NCBI RefSeq assembly: GCF_900129325.1
Contig: NZ_FQUP01000001.1
Coordinates: 1,654,615-1,718,614 of the forward strand
Direction: 5' to 3'
From: Kaistia soli DSM 19436
GTDB lineage: Bacteria; Pseudomonadota; Alphaproteobacteria; Rhizobiales; Kaistiaceae
Length of the DNA: 64,000 nucleotides
Shown here: one piece after another, positions 54,701-64,000 of the stretch
How positions within the stretch are numbered: the stretch's first letter is position 1
Layout: every line of letters starts with the position of its first letter
Notes under the pieces: generated by a model
The model's database searches: none
What the model saw: the letters and a program-made list of their open reading frames with translations, nothing else
Told to the model about the DNA's origin: nothing
Position numbers and translations under genes: made by a program

Positions 54701-55981
54701 ATGTCCGCCATATCAACGGTGCCCGCGTCCCGCGCGGTGTCCGAGCCGTCTTTCTTCGAATTCGTGCTGATCATCGCCTTCATGATGGCGCTCGGCTCGA
54801 TGTCGATCGATAATTTGCTGCCGGCCTTCGACCCGATCCGGGCCGACTACGGCCTCGCCTCGACCAACGAGGTGCAGCTCATCCTGACCGTCTATATGAT
54901 CGGCTTCGCGATCATGCAGCTCTTCTATGGGCCGATCTCCGACATCATCGGGCGACGGCCGACATTGATGATCGGTCTCGTCATCTTCGCGATCGGCAGC
55001 TTCATCGCGCTGTTCTCCACCAGCTTCGAGATGCTGCTTGCCGCGCGGATGATCCAGGGCATGGGCGCCGCGGCGACGCGCATCCTCTCGGTCGCCATCG
55101 TGCGGGATCGTTTCCAGGGCCGCGAGATGGCGCGCGTGATGTCGCTCACCATGATGGTCTTCATCATCGTGCCGATCTTCGCGCCTTCGATCGGCAGCCT
55201 GTTCCTGCTATTCGGCACATGGCACACGATCTTCGTATCGATGTTGGTACTGGCCGTGCTGCTGGCCCTCTGGTTCGGCCGCCGCATGCCCGAGACGCTG
55301 CATCCCGAATATCGCATGCCGTTTTCCGTGAAGCGGATCACCGATGGCGCGCGGCGCTGCCTGTCGCAGCGGACGACGGTCGGCTATGCCACGGCCATGG
55401 GCCTGATGTTCGGCGCGCTGATGGGGTATCTTGGCTCGACGCAGCAGATCTTCGAGACCGAGGTCTACGGCCTCGGGCCGATCTTCCCGGTCGTGTTCGG
55501 CTCCCTTGCAGCGGTGATGGGCATTGCGTCCTTCATCAATGCGCGGCTCGTGCGTCGGCTCGGCATGCGCCGGCTGTCGCATTTCGGCATCTGCGGCTAT
55601 GTGCTGTTCTCGGCCGCGATGGTCGCCGTCGCGCTCATCTATGGCGGCAAGCCGCCGCTGATGGTGTTTGCGGTCACGCTCGCCGGCTGCCAGTTCCTGT
55701 TCAGCCTGACGATGCCGAACTTCAACACCATGGCGATGGAGCCGCTCGGCGACATTGCCGGCACGGCCTCCTCGCTGATCGGTTTTTACACGACCATCCT
55801 CGGAACGCTGGTCGGCCTTGCGATCAGCCAGAGCTTCGATGGTTCGGTGCTGCCGCTGGCGATCGGCTTCCTCGCCGCCGGCATCTGCGCTTTCGTGACG
55901 GTCGTCGTCACGGAGCGCGGCAAGCTGTTCCAGCCGCACCATGCCGATCCGCTGCCCTCCGCCGAGGCCTTTGGTCACTGA
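54701..55981 (+). CDS. Bcr/CflA-type MFS drug exporter
   Basis: This 426-residue inner-membrane transporter has about 12 hydrophobic segments. The drug:H+ antiporter features YMIGFAIMQLFYGPISDIIGRRP (range about 67-89) and RMIQGMGAAATRILSVAIVRDRF (about 127-150, motif C region) match the Bcr/CflA family. Substrates are likely drugs or metabolites. It has its own promoter and a long leader. The next gene on the right is convergent. Confidence 0.85.
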   Translation: MSAISTVPASRAVSEPSFFEFVLIIAFMMALGSMSIDNLLPAFDPIRADYGLASTNEVQLILTVYMIGFAIMQLFYGPISDIIGRRPTLMIGLVIFAIGSFIALFSTSFEMLLAARMIQGMGAAATRILSVAIVRDRFQGREMARVMSLTMMVFIIVPIFAPSIGSLFLLFGTWHTIFVSMLVLAVLLALWFGRRMPETLHPEYRMPFSVKRITDGARRCLSQRTTVGYATAMGLMFGALMGYLGSTQQIFETEVYGLGPIFPVVFGSLAAVMGIASFINARLVRRLGMRRLSHFGICGYVLFSAAMVAVALIYGGKPPLMVFAVTLAGCQFLFSLTMPNFNTMAMEPLGDIAGTASSLIGFYTTILGTLVGLAISQSFDGSVLPLAIGFLAAGICAFVTVVVTERGKLFQPHHADPLPSAEAFGH

Positions 55982-55990
55982 CCAAGGCCG

Positions 55991-57427
55991 TCACGCATTC
56001 CCCGGCCGCTGCGTCCTGCCGCGGCCGGGATCGAACTGAAACGGCACCACGCCGCGCAGATTCTCGTCGATGAGGATCGGCCGTGCGGCCGGTGGCTCGG
56101 CCCGCTGCGCGCAATCGGTCCGCTCGCAGAGCCGGCAATTGGTGCCGATGCGCGCTGCCGCGCCGCCCTCGCCATCGGCATAGACGATCCGTCCCGCATA
56201 TTTCATCTCGCAGACAAGCCCGATCGCGAAGCGGGCCTCGCGCGCCGGGAAGGGCTGCCGCGCGCCGCTGACCGAGGCGGCAATCGAAAAGAAGGCGGTG
56301 CCGTCGGGCATCTCCAGTCGCTGTGTCAGGATGGCGCCGGGGCTGCGGAATGTCTCATGCAGGTTCCAGAGCGGGCAGGTGCCGCCATAGCGCGAGAGAT
56401 GGAAGCGGCCCGAGGCATGGCGCTTCGAGACATTGCCGGCATCGTCGACGCGGATCATGAAGAACGGCACGCCGCGCGCACCCGCGCGCTGCAACGTCGT
56501 CAGGCGGTGGCACACCTGCTCGAGGCTGGCATTGAAGCGCTGCGCCAATACCGTGACGTCATAGCGGCAGGCCTCGGCGGCAGCAAAAAAGCGGCCATAG
56601 GGCATCATCACCGCGCCGGCGAAGGAGTTGGCGAGGAAGATGCGGAACATGCGCCGCGCCGTCGCGTCGGTCAGCGCCGTTTCGTCGACAAGCGCATCGA
56701 TCAGCGCGGCATGTTCGATGGTCGCCAGCTGGAACGCCGCCTGGAAGACCCGGCCTGATGGCGACACCATCTCCGAAAGCTGCAATTGCCGGCGGTGGCG
56801 GTCGAAACGGCGCAAGGCGCCGGCCATCACATCGGCCGGAAGGATGCGCAGGCGAACGCTATGACGGGCCTGCAGGCGCGCAGCGAGCGCGCCGAGGAGA
56901 TCGGGCCCGGCTTCGGCAAGCTCAGTCGCAAGGGCCTCGGCGGTCTCGTCGAGCGCCGGAAAATAGTTCCGGGCCGCTTCAATGGCATTGCGCACCGCCT
57001 CGACCGGATCGAAGGGGCGGCTCTCGGCGCCTGCGGTGGCATCAGGATCGCGCTGCGTCTGCTGATAGGCCTGGTAGAGCCGGCGGATCGCATCGGCGAC
57101 CGACGGGCAGGTCTCGACGAGATCGCGCAATTCCTGCTGCGGCACGGCGAGATCGCGAAACAGCGGATCGCTCATCGCCGCCTGGAGCTCGGTGAGGCTC
57201 CGATCATCCTCCGAGGCTGCGAGGGCGCCGATATCGAGGTAGTAGACCTCGGCGAGGCGGATCAGCACCTGCGCCGAAACAGGGCGCTGGTTGCGCTCCA
57301 TCAGGTTGGCATAGCTTGGCGATATGCCAAGGTCCTCCGCCAGCCGGGTCTGGCTGAGCCCGAGATCGCGGCGGAGGCGGCGCAGTTTGCCGCCGATGAA
57401 CAATTTCCGTCCTGTGTCATTTGTCAT
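55991..57427 (-). CDS. ScfR-type (short-chain fatty acyl-CoA) transcriptional regulator, RamB-like
   Basis: This 478-residue regulator has an N-terminal XRE helix-turn-helix (KLRRLRRDLGLSQTRLAEDLG, about residues 14-34) followed by an IrrE-like domain (about 170-290). A C-terminal cysteine cluster (CRLCERTDCAQRAEP, about 440-454) follows. This is the architecture of ScfR/RamB proteins that sense acyl-CoA and control acetate and propionate genes. It is divergent from isocitrate lyase aceA, matching glyoxylate-shunt control. A 13-bp palindrome lies in the shared gap. Confidence 0.85.
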   Translation of the reverse strand: MTNDTGRKLFIGGKLRRLRRDLGLSQTRLAEDLGISPSYANLMERNQRPVSAQVLIRLAEVYYLDIGALAASEDDRSLTELQAAMSDPLFRDLAVPQQELRDLVETCPSVADAIRRLYQAYQQTQRDPDATAGAESRPFDPVEAVRNAIEAARNYFPALDETAEALATELAEAGPDLLGALAARLQARHSVRLRILPADVMAGALRRFDRHRRQLQLSEMVSPSGRVFQAAFQLATIEHAALIDALVDETALTDATARRMFRIFLANSFAGAVMMPYGRFFAAAEACRYDVTVLAQRFNASLEQVCHRLTTLQRAGARGVPFFMIRVDDAGNVSKRHASGRFHLSRYGGTCPLWNLHETFRSPGAILTQRLEMPDGTAFFSIAASVSGARQPFPAREARFAIGLVCEMKYAGRIVYADGEGGAAARIGTNCRLCERTDCAQRAEPPAARPILIDENLRGVVPFQFDPGRGRTQRPGNA

Positions 57428-57453
57428 TATTTTACAGCTTTACATGTCTGACC

Positions 57454-57466
57454 GTCACAGGGTGAC
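57454..57466. promoter_or_regulatory. Palindrome in the ScfR-aceA gap, candidate operator
   Basis: GTCAC-AGG-GTGAC is a perfect inverted repeat 27 bp from the regulator start and about 120 bp before aceA. A repeated TTTACAGCTTTACA lies beside it at 57430-57443. Either could bind the ScfR protein. The function is inferred from position only. Confidence 0.4.
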
Positions 57467-57588
57467 ACCGCAACCCGATTGATCCAGAAAGCCTTTGTCT
57501 TTCAGGATTTTGATCGGCACATTGCTGTTGTCGTCGTCGTTGCAGAAGCAATCGCAGACGATGCCACGACCTGTCAATGGAGCCGATC

Positions 57589-58878
<1,290 letters not shown>

Positions 58879-58893
58879 GAGGGAGATGAGATC

Positions 58894-59085
58894 ATGCAAC
58901 CATCACGTTTCTGGATCGTCGGCGGCGAATATGTCTCGACGGCATTCGACACGCTGATCGAGGGCAGCGAGCGTGTCGTCGGTCCCTTCGGCGAACGGCG
59001 CAAGGCAGAGGACGCCTGGCGCCGGCTCTCCGAGGACAACCGCAGTCAATGCTGCGTCCGCTTCACCATCGCGGCGGAGCGCTAG
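58894..59085 (+). CDS. Small DUF4170 protein
   Basis: This 63-residue protein has the DUF4170 pattern: FWIVGGEYVSTAFDTLIEG, then VVGPFGERRKAEDAWRRLSE (about residues 28-47) and a final CVRFTI strand. Its function is unknown. It lies 15 bases after aceA on the same strand and is probably co-transcribed. A GAGGGAGATGAG stretch before the ATG provides a strong ribosome site. Confidence 0.8.
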   Translation: MQPSRFWIVGGEYVSTAFDTLIEGSERVVGPFGERRKAEDAWRRLSEDNRSQCCVRFTIAAER

Positions 59086-59280
59086 CGGTACCGGCACGGC
59101 CTTCCGCTCGCGCGCCGAGCGGGAGGTTGCAGGCGCTGTTGCCACCGGGCGGGGGAACAGCGCCGATGCTTGTGACGCCCGCACTTTGGTCGTCTAGAGG
59201 AATACCACTTTGATTGACTCGCCTGGCAGTTGTCGCAATGGTCGGCGGCCCGGAAGGCAGGCCACCGACGAGTTGTAGTC

Positions 59281-61977
59281 ATGACAGGAACACAGGACCG
59301 CCGATCGGATGTATTGGGCGGTCGCGATCGCGAGAGCGGAGTAGCGCCGGCGCCGGCTCCCGTGGACCAAAAGGATTTGCAGCGGGTCGAATTGCTTTCC
59401 GGCGAGATCGACGCGGCGAAGGCAGACCTCGCAAAGACAAGGCGGGACTTGGCCGCCATGGCTGAGGCCGTCAATGCGCGGCAGGCGAGGGAACGCGAAC
59501 TCACCGAGCAGTTCAACGAGCGGACGCACGAACTGCTGCGGGCTCGAAAGCGGCCTTTTCGGAACCTTGGCGTCTATCTGGCCTTCAAAGCGCTGAAGGC
59601 GCTGTCTTCCAGCGGATCGCCCCTTCCAGCGCGGATGAAATCACGCTTTCGGCGTAGCGCCGCCAGGCGCGATCCGAAACGATATCTGCCCGAAATCGAG
59701 CCGGCGATCGCGGCGCTGCCCGACCTTGTCGAACCGGGTTTCGTCCTGCCAGGACTCGTGCCTTATCGGGACGATCGGCCCGTCGTCGTCATCGTGAGCC
59801 ATGAGGCCAGCCGCTCGGGTGCGCCGATCCTCGCCCTCAATCTCGCGAGGACCTTTGCCGAGCGCTACAATGTCGTTGTGGTCAGCCTGCGCGCCGGCGA
59901 GGTCCTTGTCGATTTCCAGGAGACTTGCACGGAGGTTCGTATCGCCGCCCAGCCGTTCGACAGCGCCGATCAATACGGCCCCATGTTGGATGAGATCGGC
60001 GCGGCAGCCCAGCCGCTCTTCGCGGTCGTGAACTGCATCGAGTCCCGGCATATGCTCCGCGCCTTGCGGGAGCGCGGGATTCCGACGGTTGGCCTCTTTC
60101 ATGAGTTCGCTTCGAACATTCTGCCGAAGACGGCTTTCGCCGAAGCGTTTCGGGAGGCGGACCAGATCGTGTTCTCGACCGAACTCACGATCGAGAATGC
60201 GCTGGAACAGACCTCCTTCGTGCGGACCGAGCGTTTCCATGTGCTGCCCCAGGGGCGGTGCGAACTGCCGGGGCGCGGGGAATCCGAAGCTTCGCGCCAG
60301 AAGGAGCGCGCGCGCCTTGATGCCGTGCTGCAGCCGAACGGTCCCGACGCCGGCGAGTTTCTCGTGCTCGGGGCCGGCTATGTGCAGATGCGCAAGGGCG
60401 TCGACCTCTTCATCAACGTCGCGCGGCGCGTTCTTTCCACCCCAGAGGGGCGTTCCGCCCGCTTTGTCTGGATCGGCCCAAAATACGATCCTGAGCGTGA
60501 CGCCGGCTACTCCGTCTATATCGAGGATCAGATCACCCGCGCGGGCCTGTCTGATCGCATGACGATGGTGCCCGAAACCTCGGAAATCGATCATGCCTAT
60601 GCGCTGTCGCGCGTGCTCCTTTTGACCAGCCGGCTCGATCCGCTGCCCAATGTGGCGATCGACGCGATGTCCGAGGGCCTGCCGGTCATCTGCTTCGAAA
60701 AGACGACCGGGATCGCGGATCTTTTGAAGGAGGCGGGTCTCGGACCGGCCTGCGTCGCCGACTATCTCGATACCGAGCAGGCGGCATCGAGGTTGCTCGA
60801 CCTCATGCGCAGTCCCGAGCGCTATCGCGAGGTCGCCGATCGAACCAGGGACTATGCCGCCAAGAGGTTTGACGCCAGGGCATACGCGCTTCAGATCGAG
60901 GACCTGGCGCTCTCGGCACGGGCGGCTGCCGAGGGTCTGGAGAGCGATCTCGCCGTGATCGCGGCCTCCGGGCAATTCGATCCCGCTTTCATGCTTCCCG
61001 AATGGAAGCGCTCCGCGTCGCCGAGCGAGGCCGCCCACTACTACCTGACAGAGAACAAGCGCCAGCCAGAGCCGCGCCGGCCGGAACCCGGGTTCAATCC
61101 GCTCGTCTTCGCGGAGGCCATCGCGGCCGAGACTGCACGGCCGCGAGATGCTTATGCCGAGTTCCTGCGCCGAGACTGTCCCGCAGGTCCCTGGTCGCGG
61201 CGGGTCATTCGCGAATCCGATCCGGCCACCGATGACAGTGCCTCGCCTGCCATCAGGACGGCGTTGCACATCCATGCCTATTATCCCGATGTCGTCGCGA
61301 CTATCGCCGGACGCCTCGCGGTCAACGCCAGCCGGCCCGACCTCTTCGTCAGCGCGGCCGACCAAGCGAGCCTCGATCAGGCGGTCGAGCGATTGCAGGC
61401 GCATGGCGGCCGGATCGCCGAGGCGCGGGTCACCGCTAATCGCGGCCGGGATCTCGGCCCTTTATTAACCGCGTTCGGTCCGGCCCTCGTGCGCGACTAC
61501 GAGCTCATAGGCCATGTCCACACCAAGAAGAGCGTATCAATCGCCGACCGCGCCATGATCGAACGCTGGGTGAACTTCCTGTACGAGAATATGCTCGGCG
61601 GCGATCAGGGCGGCGCGATGATGGACCGTGTCATCACTGCCTTCGCTCGTGACCCGCGGCTCGGCTTGGTTTTCCCGTCCGATCCCAATATTCTTGCATG
61701 GTCTGCCAATGAAGCCGATGCGCACAGTCTTGCTGCGAGGCTTGGACTAGACATCATCCCGCGACATTTCGACTTTCCGGTCGGATCAATGTTCTGGACG
61801 CGTGCCGAAGCCATTGAACCTTTCGTCAGGCTCGGACTTAACTGGAGCGATTACCCGCTTGAGCCTGCGCCTCGTGATGGCACTCTCCTGCACGCGATCG
61901 AGAGGCTGTTCGGCATTGTCGCCGAGCGTCGCGGACTGAATGTCGCAGTCACGCATGTGACCGGCGTCACGAGGTAG
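59281..61977 (+). CDS. GT4 glycosyltransferase fused to a rhamnan-synthesis RgpF-like domain
   Basis: This 898-residue protein has three parts. A coiled coil (about residues 35-95, around QKDLQRVELLSGEIDAAKADL in outline) comes first. A GT-B domain (about 160-560) has RKGVDLFINVARR, SRLDPLPNVAIDAMSEGLPVI and the Glu-rich donor site. A C-terminal RgpF domain (about 660-898) has HIHAYYPDV, ANRGRDLGPLL and GHVHTKKS. RgpF proteins build rhamnose-glucose surface polymers. It is followed by a sugar aminotransferase, so a surface glycan is likely. I start at ATG 59281; the frame is open to 59230. Confidence 0.82.
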   Translation: MTGTQDRRSDVLGGRDRESGVAPAPAPVDQKDLQRVELLSGEIDAAKADLAKTRRDLAAMAEAVNARQARERELTEQFNERTHELLRARKRPFRNLGVYLAFKALKALSSSGSPLPARMKSRFRRSAARRDPKRYLPEIEPAIAALPDLVEPGFVLPGLVPYRDDRPVVVIVSHEASRSGAPILALNLARTFAERYNVVVVSLRAGEVLVDFQETCTEVRIAAQPFDSADQYGPMLDEIGAAAQPLFAVVNCIESRHMLRALRERGIPTVGLFHEFASNILPKTAFAEAFREADQIVFSTELTIENALEQTSFVRTERFHVLPQGRCELPGRGESEASRQKERARLDAVLQPNGPDAGEFLVLGAGYVQMRKGVDLFINVARRVLSTPEGRSARFVWIGPKYDPERDAGYSVYIEDQITRAGLSDRMTMVPETSEIDHAYALSRVLLLTSRLDPLPNVAIDAMSEGLPVICFEKTTGIADLLKEAGLGPACVADYLDTEQAASRLLDLMRSPERYREVADRTRDYAAKRFDARAYALQIEDLALSARAAAEGLESDLAVIAASGQFDPAFMLPEWKRSASPSEAAHYYLTENKRQPEPRRPEPGFNPLVFAEAIAAETARPRDAYAEFLRRDCPAGPWSRRVIRESDPATDDSASPAIRTALHIHAYYPDVVATIAGRLAVNASRPDLFVSAADQASLDQAVERLQAHGGRIAEARVTANRGRDLGPLLTAFGPALVRDYELIGHVHTKKSVSIADRAMIERWVNFLYENMLGGDQGGAMMDRVITAFARDPRLGLVFPSDPNILAWSANEADAHSLAARLGLDIIPRHFDFPVGSMFWTRAEAIEPFVRLGLNWSDYPLEPAPRDGTLLHAIERLFGIVAERRGLNVAVTHVTGVTR

Positions 61978-62442
61978 GGAACAGCAACCGGGGCAGGATG
62001 GCGGCAGAGCCGGGACTCGCCTTGTCCCTGGCTGGGCGAGACGGGATATCGTGCCGATGGCCAGCAGGTCAGAAGGCTCGCGAGACGAGATCAGAACGGT
62101 TGGCTATATCCCTGTCGATGGTTTGGGATGGCCTCTGGAACAGAGGTGATGTGTTTTGCGCCCGCGGCGGGCGACGTGGGGACGATGCCGCCTAAGTGAC
62201 TTGGTCCGTCCGGTCACTTGTGACAACTGAGCTGACCGCCAGCATCCCGAGGGATGATGTTGGAGATTGCGCGGACCTGGGACAGGGGAGGATTTGCACA
62301 GTGGTGTCGTATAGACGGGGTCGGATAACCTGTTCGAGTCGGAAAGCCTTATCTGGAGCTTCGGGCCCCGCCGAATCATTGTCCGCCGCATGGCAGGACC
62401 ATTCGCCCTTGTCAGCGCTCTCCTCCGCGGGACGCCGCTAGC
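61978..62442. other. 465-bp gap in the glycan cluster, no convincing gene
   Basis: No frame has a recognisable protein. A 30-codon frame at 62057-62149 and an 82-codon frame at 62196-62441 lack ribosome sites and family character. A small inverted repeat CATCCC-GAG-GGATG lies at about 62243-62256. The composition is slightly less GC-rich than nearby genes, which could mark an old insertion or deletion point. Confidence 0.4.
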
Positions 62443-63567
62443 ATGTCGTCCGCCGCAAAGCTGCTTACGGTAACGCGTCCATCGTTGCCGCCCTTCGACG
62501 ATATGGTTGGCTTGCTCCGCGAGATTTGGGACAGCGGAATCCTGACCAATGGCGGCCCGTTCCATGAGCGTCTGGAGGCGGCGCTCGGCGAATATCTCGG
62601 CGTCCAGCATGTCTCGCTGTTCAGCAATGGCACGATCGGCCTGATTACTGCGTTGCAGGCGCTCGAGGTCGAGGGCGAGGTCATCACGACGCCCTTTTCC
62701 TTTGTCGCGACTGCACATGCGCTGCTTTGGAAGCGCCTCACGCCGCGCTTTGTCGACATTGATCCGCGTACGATGAATCTGGACCCCGAACGGATCCGGG
62801 CGGCCATCACGCCTTCGACCGCCGCGATCATGCCTGTCCACTGCTACGGACGGCCGTGCGATGTCGACGCCATCGAGTCCATTGCGCGCGAATATGGGCT
62901 GAAGGTGATCTATGACGCCGCTCATGCCTTCGGAGTGCGTTTGTCGGACGACAACCTCTTCGCTCACGGCGATCTGTCTGTCCTCAGCTTCCACGCCACC
63001 AAGGTGTTCAACACGTTCGAGGGCGGCGCCATCATCTCTCCCGACGCCGCTATGAAGCGGAGGGTCGATCAGCTCAAGAATTTCGGATTTGTCGACGATG
63101 TCACCGTGGTTGCGGCGGGCATCAACGGCAAGATGAATGAGTTCAGTTCCGCGCTGGGCCTGCTGCAGCTGCGCGATATCGATGCGATGATCGCGCGACG
63201 TGGCGAAATCGACGCCTACTACAGGGATCGCCTTAATGGGGTACCCGGCATCGAACTGACGGGGGCGGGCAATGCGGCGCGACCCAACCATTCCTACTTC
63301 CCGATCCTGGTCGGCCCGGAATTTCCACTGACGCGCGATGAGCTTTATCAGCGTCTGCGGGCCAATGGGGTGTTCGCACGCCGCTATTTCTACCCTTTGA
63401 TCAGCACGTTCGGCATGTACAACGAGCTTCCTTCGGCGGCCCAATCCAACCTGCCCGAAGCGACGCGCATCGCCTCGCAAGTGATCTGCCTGCCGATCTA
63501 TCCGATGCTGGAAGAGCACGAGATCGACCGCGTCATTGCCGTGATCACCGAGGCCTCGCTATCGTGA
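62443..63567 (+). CDS. DegT/DnrJ/EryC1/StrS family PLP sugar aminotransferase
   Basis: This 374-residue PLP enzyme probably transfers an amino group to a keto-sugar nucleotide for surface polysaccharide. Landmarks are LFSNGTIGLITALQAL (about residues 64-79), PVHCYGRPCDVDAIE, YDAAHAFGV, and HATKVFNTFEGGAI with the PLP lysine Lys187. The C-terminal part, NHSYFPILV and ARRYFYPL, is typical. Sugar identity (for example a 3- or 4-amino-6-deoxy sugar) cannot be read. The neighbouring genes at both sides are glycan-related or unknown. Confidence 0.85.
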   Translation: MSSAAKLLTVTRPSLPPFDDMVGLLREIWDSGILTNGGPFHERLEAALGEYLGVQHVSLFSNGTIGLITALQALEVEGEVITTPFSFVATAHALLWKRLTPRFVDIDPRTMNLDPERIRAAITPSTAAIMPVHCYGRPCDVDAIESIAREYGLKVIYDAAHAFGVRLSDDNLFAHGDLSVLSFHATKVFNTFEGGAIISPDAAMKRRVDQLKNFGFVDDVTVVAAGINGKMNEFSSALGLLQLRDIDAMIARRGEIDAYYRDRLNGVPGIELTGAGNAARPNHSYFPILVGPEFPLTRDELYQRLRANGVFARRYFYPLISTFGMYNELPSAAQSNLPEATRIASQVICLPIYPMLEEHEIDRVIAVITEASLS

Positions 63568-63672
63568 GACCGATGACGGGCCTGGCTCAGACCAGCACGG
63601 CAAGCGACGTCGCAATGGCTTCTGCGAGCGTCGGGAGCGTCCGAACCCGAAAATGACGAATTGACATCCCGG

Positions 63673-64000
63673 ATGCCCGCATATCGTTCGAAGGCGTATG
63701 TCGACAGTCTCTCCGAATTCGGCGAGGCGGCGGCGCTGCCCGGCAGTGGCGGCTGGTTCCTTCGCAGGTCGATCGCAGGCCACGATCTCCATGACGGCAT
63801 GACCTATCCCATCCTCGCCTGCGAAGATTGGTCGGCGCTCGCGGATGACATCGAAGGGTGGCGCGGCAGGCTTGTTAGTTTTGCGACTGTTCCCGATCCC
63901 TTGGGACAGTATGCGATGGCAGATCTCGAGCGGGCCTTCCCAGATCGTCTCGTGCCTTTCAAGCATCACCATGTTGCCGACCTATCTTTTCCGACCGATC
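63673..64000 (+). CDS. Unidentified protein, N-terminal part cut by the window end
   Basis: An open frame of at least 109 residues runs off the window. It begins MPAYRSKAYVDSLSEFGE and continues with GWFLRRSI, MTYPILACEDW and TVPDPLGQYAMADLERAF near residue 90. This resembles GNAT/FemAB-type acyltransferase-like proteins of polysaccharide clusters, though I am not certain. The ribosome site is weak; a TTG at 63661 is an alternative start. It follows the aminotransferase in the same direction. Confidence 0.55.
   Translation, partial: MPAYRSKAYVDSLSEFGEAAALPGSGGWFLRRSIAGHDLHDGMTYPILACEDWSALADDIEGWRGRLVSFATVPDPLGQYAMADLERAFPDRLVPFKHHHVADLSFPTD

Noticed and set aside
62057-62149. 30-codon frame in the glycan-cluster gap
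   Set aside because: It has no ribosome site or promoter and I recognise no relative.
62325-62350. GTTCGAGTC, resembling a tRNA T-loop
   Set aside because: The flanking bases do not form a T-stem, and no acceptor or anticodon arms are present.

Overview
This 64-kb window reads as a contiguous chromosomal segment of a high-GC alphaproteobacterium. It probably belongs to the Hyphomicrobiales (Rhizobiales): the division and cell-wall (dcw) cluster has the alphaproteobacterial order with rnpB just upstream, FtsZ has a very long Pro/Gln-rich linker, and MurE has the meso-diaminopimelate signature. CtrA-type sites, an OxyR-katA pair, a SahR-type ArsR/methyltransferase regulator and a ScfR-type regulator beside isocitrate lyase fit the same group. 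A genus (for example Kaistia or Bauldia-like) cannot be fixed from this window. I see no prophage, insertion sequence, CRISPR array, tRNA or rRNA gene.

Layout. 1-9.2 kb holds housekeeping and stress genes: a ferredoxin reductase, the ABC-F factor EttA, a MOSC protein, trans-aconitate methyltransferase, a stand-alone DnaB/RecA-fold ATPase, divergent oxyR and katA, and a stand-alone B3/B4 (tRNA-editing-like) protein. 9.2-16.1 kb is the methionine-cycle block: a SahR-like regulator with a perfect 20-bp palindrome in front, metF, a methionine synthase split into two genes, and then an AzlC/AzlD exporter pair. 16.2-29.6 kb is mixed: a 27-residue membrane peptide, a DUF2336 protein, a GntR regulator with an orphan BMP-type binding protein, an extensin-like lipoprotein, a hemerythrin-like protein, a quinone-reductase-like protein, a membrane protein with a probable prokaryotic YEATS domain, a fused hydantoinase/oxoprolinase, and a TerB-DnaJ protein followed by an amidase and a lytic transglycosylase.

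29.7-53.6 kb is rnpB followed by the complete dcw cluster: mraZ-rsmH-ftsL-ftsI-murE-murF-mraY-murD-ftsW-murG-murC-murB-ddl-ftsQ-ftsA-ftsZ, then lpxC, bamD and recN. Most genes overlap by 1-4 bases, so translation is probably coupled. Control appears at two levels. A four-repeat MraZ operator lies over the mraZ promoter. CtrA-like sites lie before ddl and inside the ddl coding region, upstream of ftsQAZ.

53.6-64 kb holds a methyltransferase, a Bcr/CflA-type MFS exporter, the ScfR-like regulator divergent from aceA (glyoxylate shunt), a DUF4170 protein, and the start of a surface-glycan cluster (a GT4-RgpF glycosyltransferase, a DegT/DnrJ aminotransferase and a gene cut by the window end).

Most of the window is ordinary core genome. 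No clearly new multi-gene system stands out. The observations most worth checking are the rare-codon, CtrA-spaced island inside ddl, the MraZ operator/promoter overlap, the short membrane peptide with its own promoter, the YEATS-like membrane protein, and the split metH under a SahR-type regulator.
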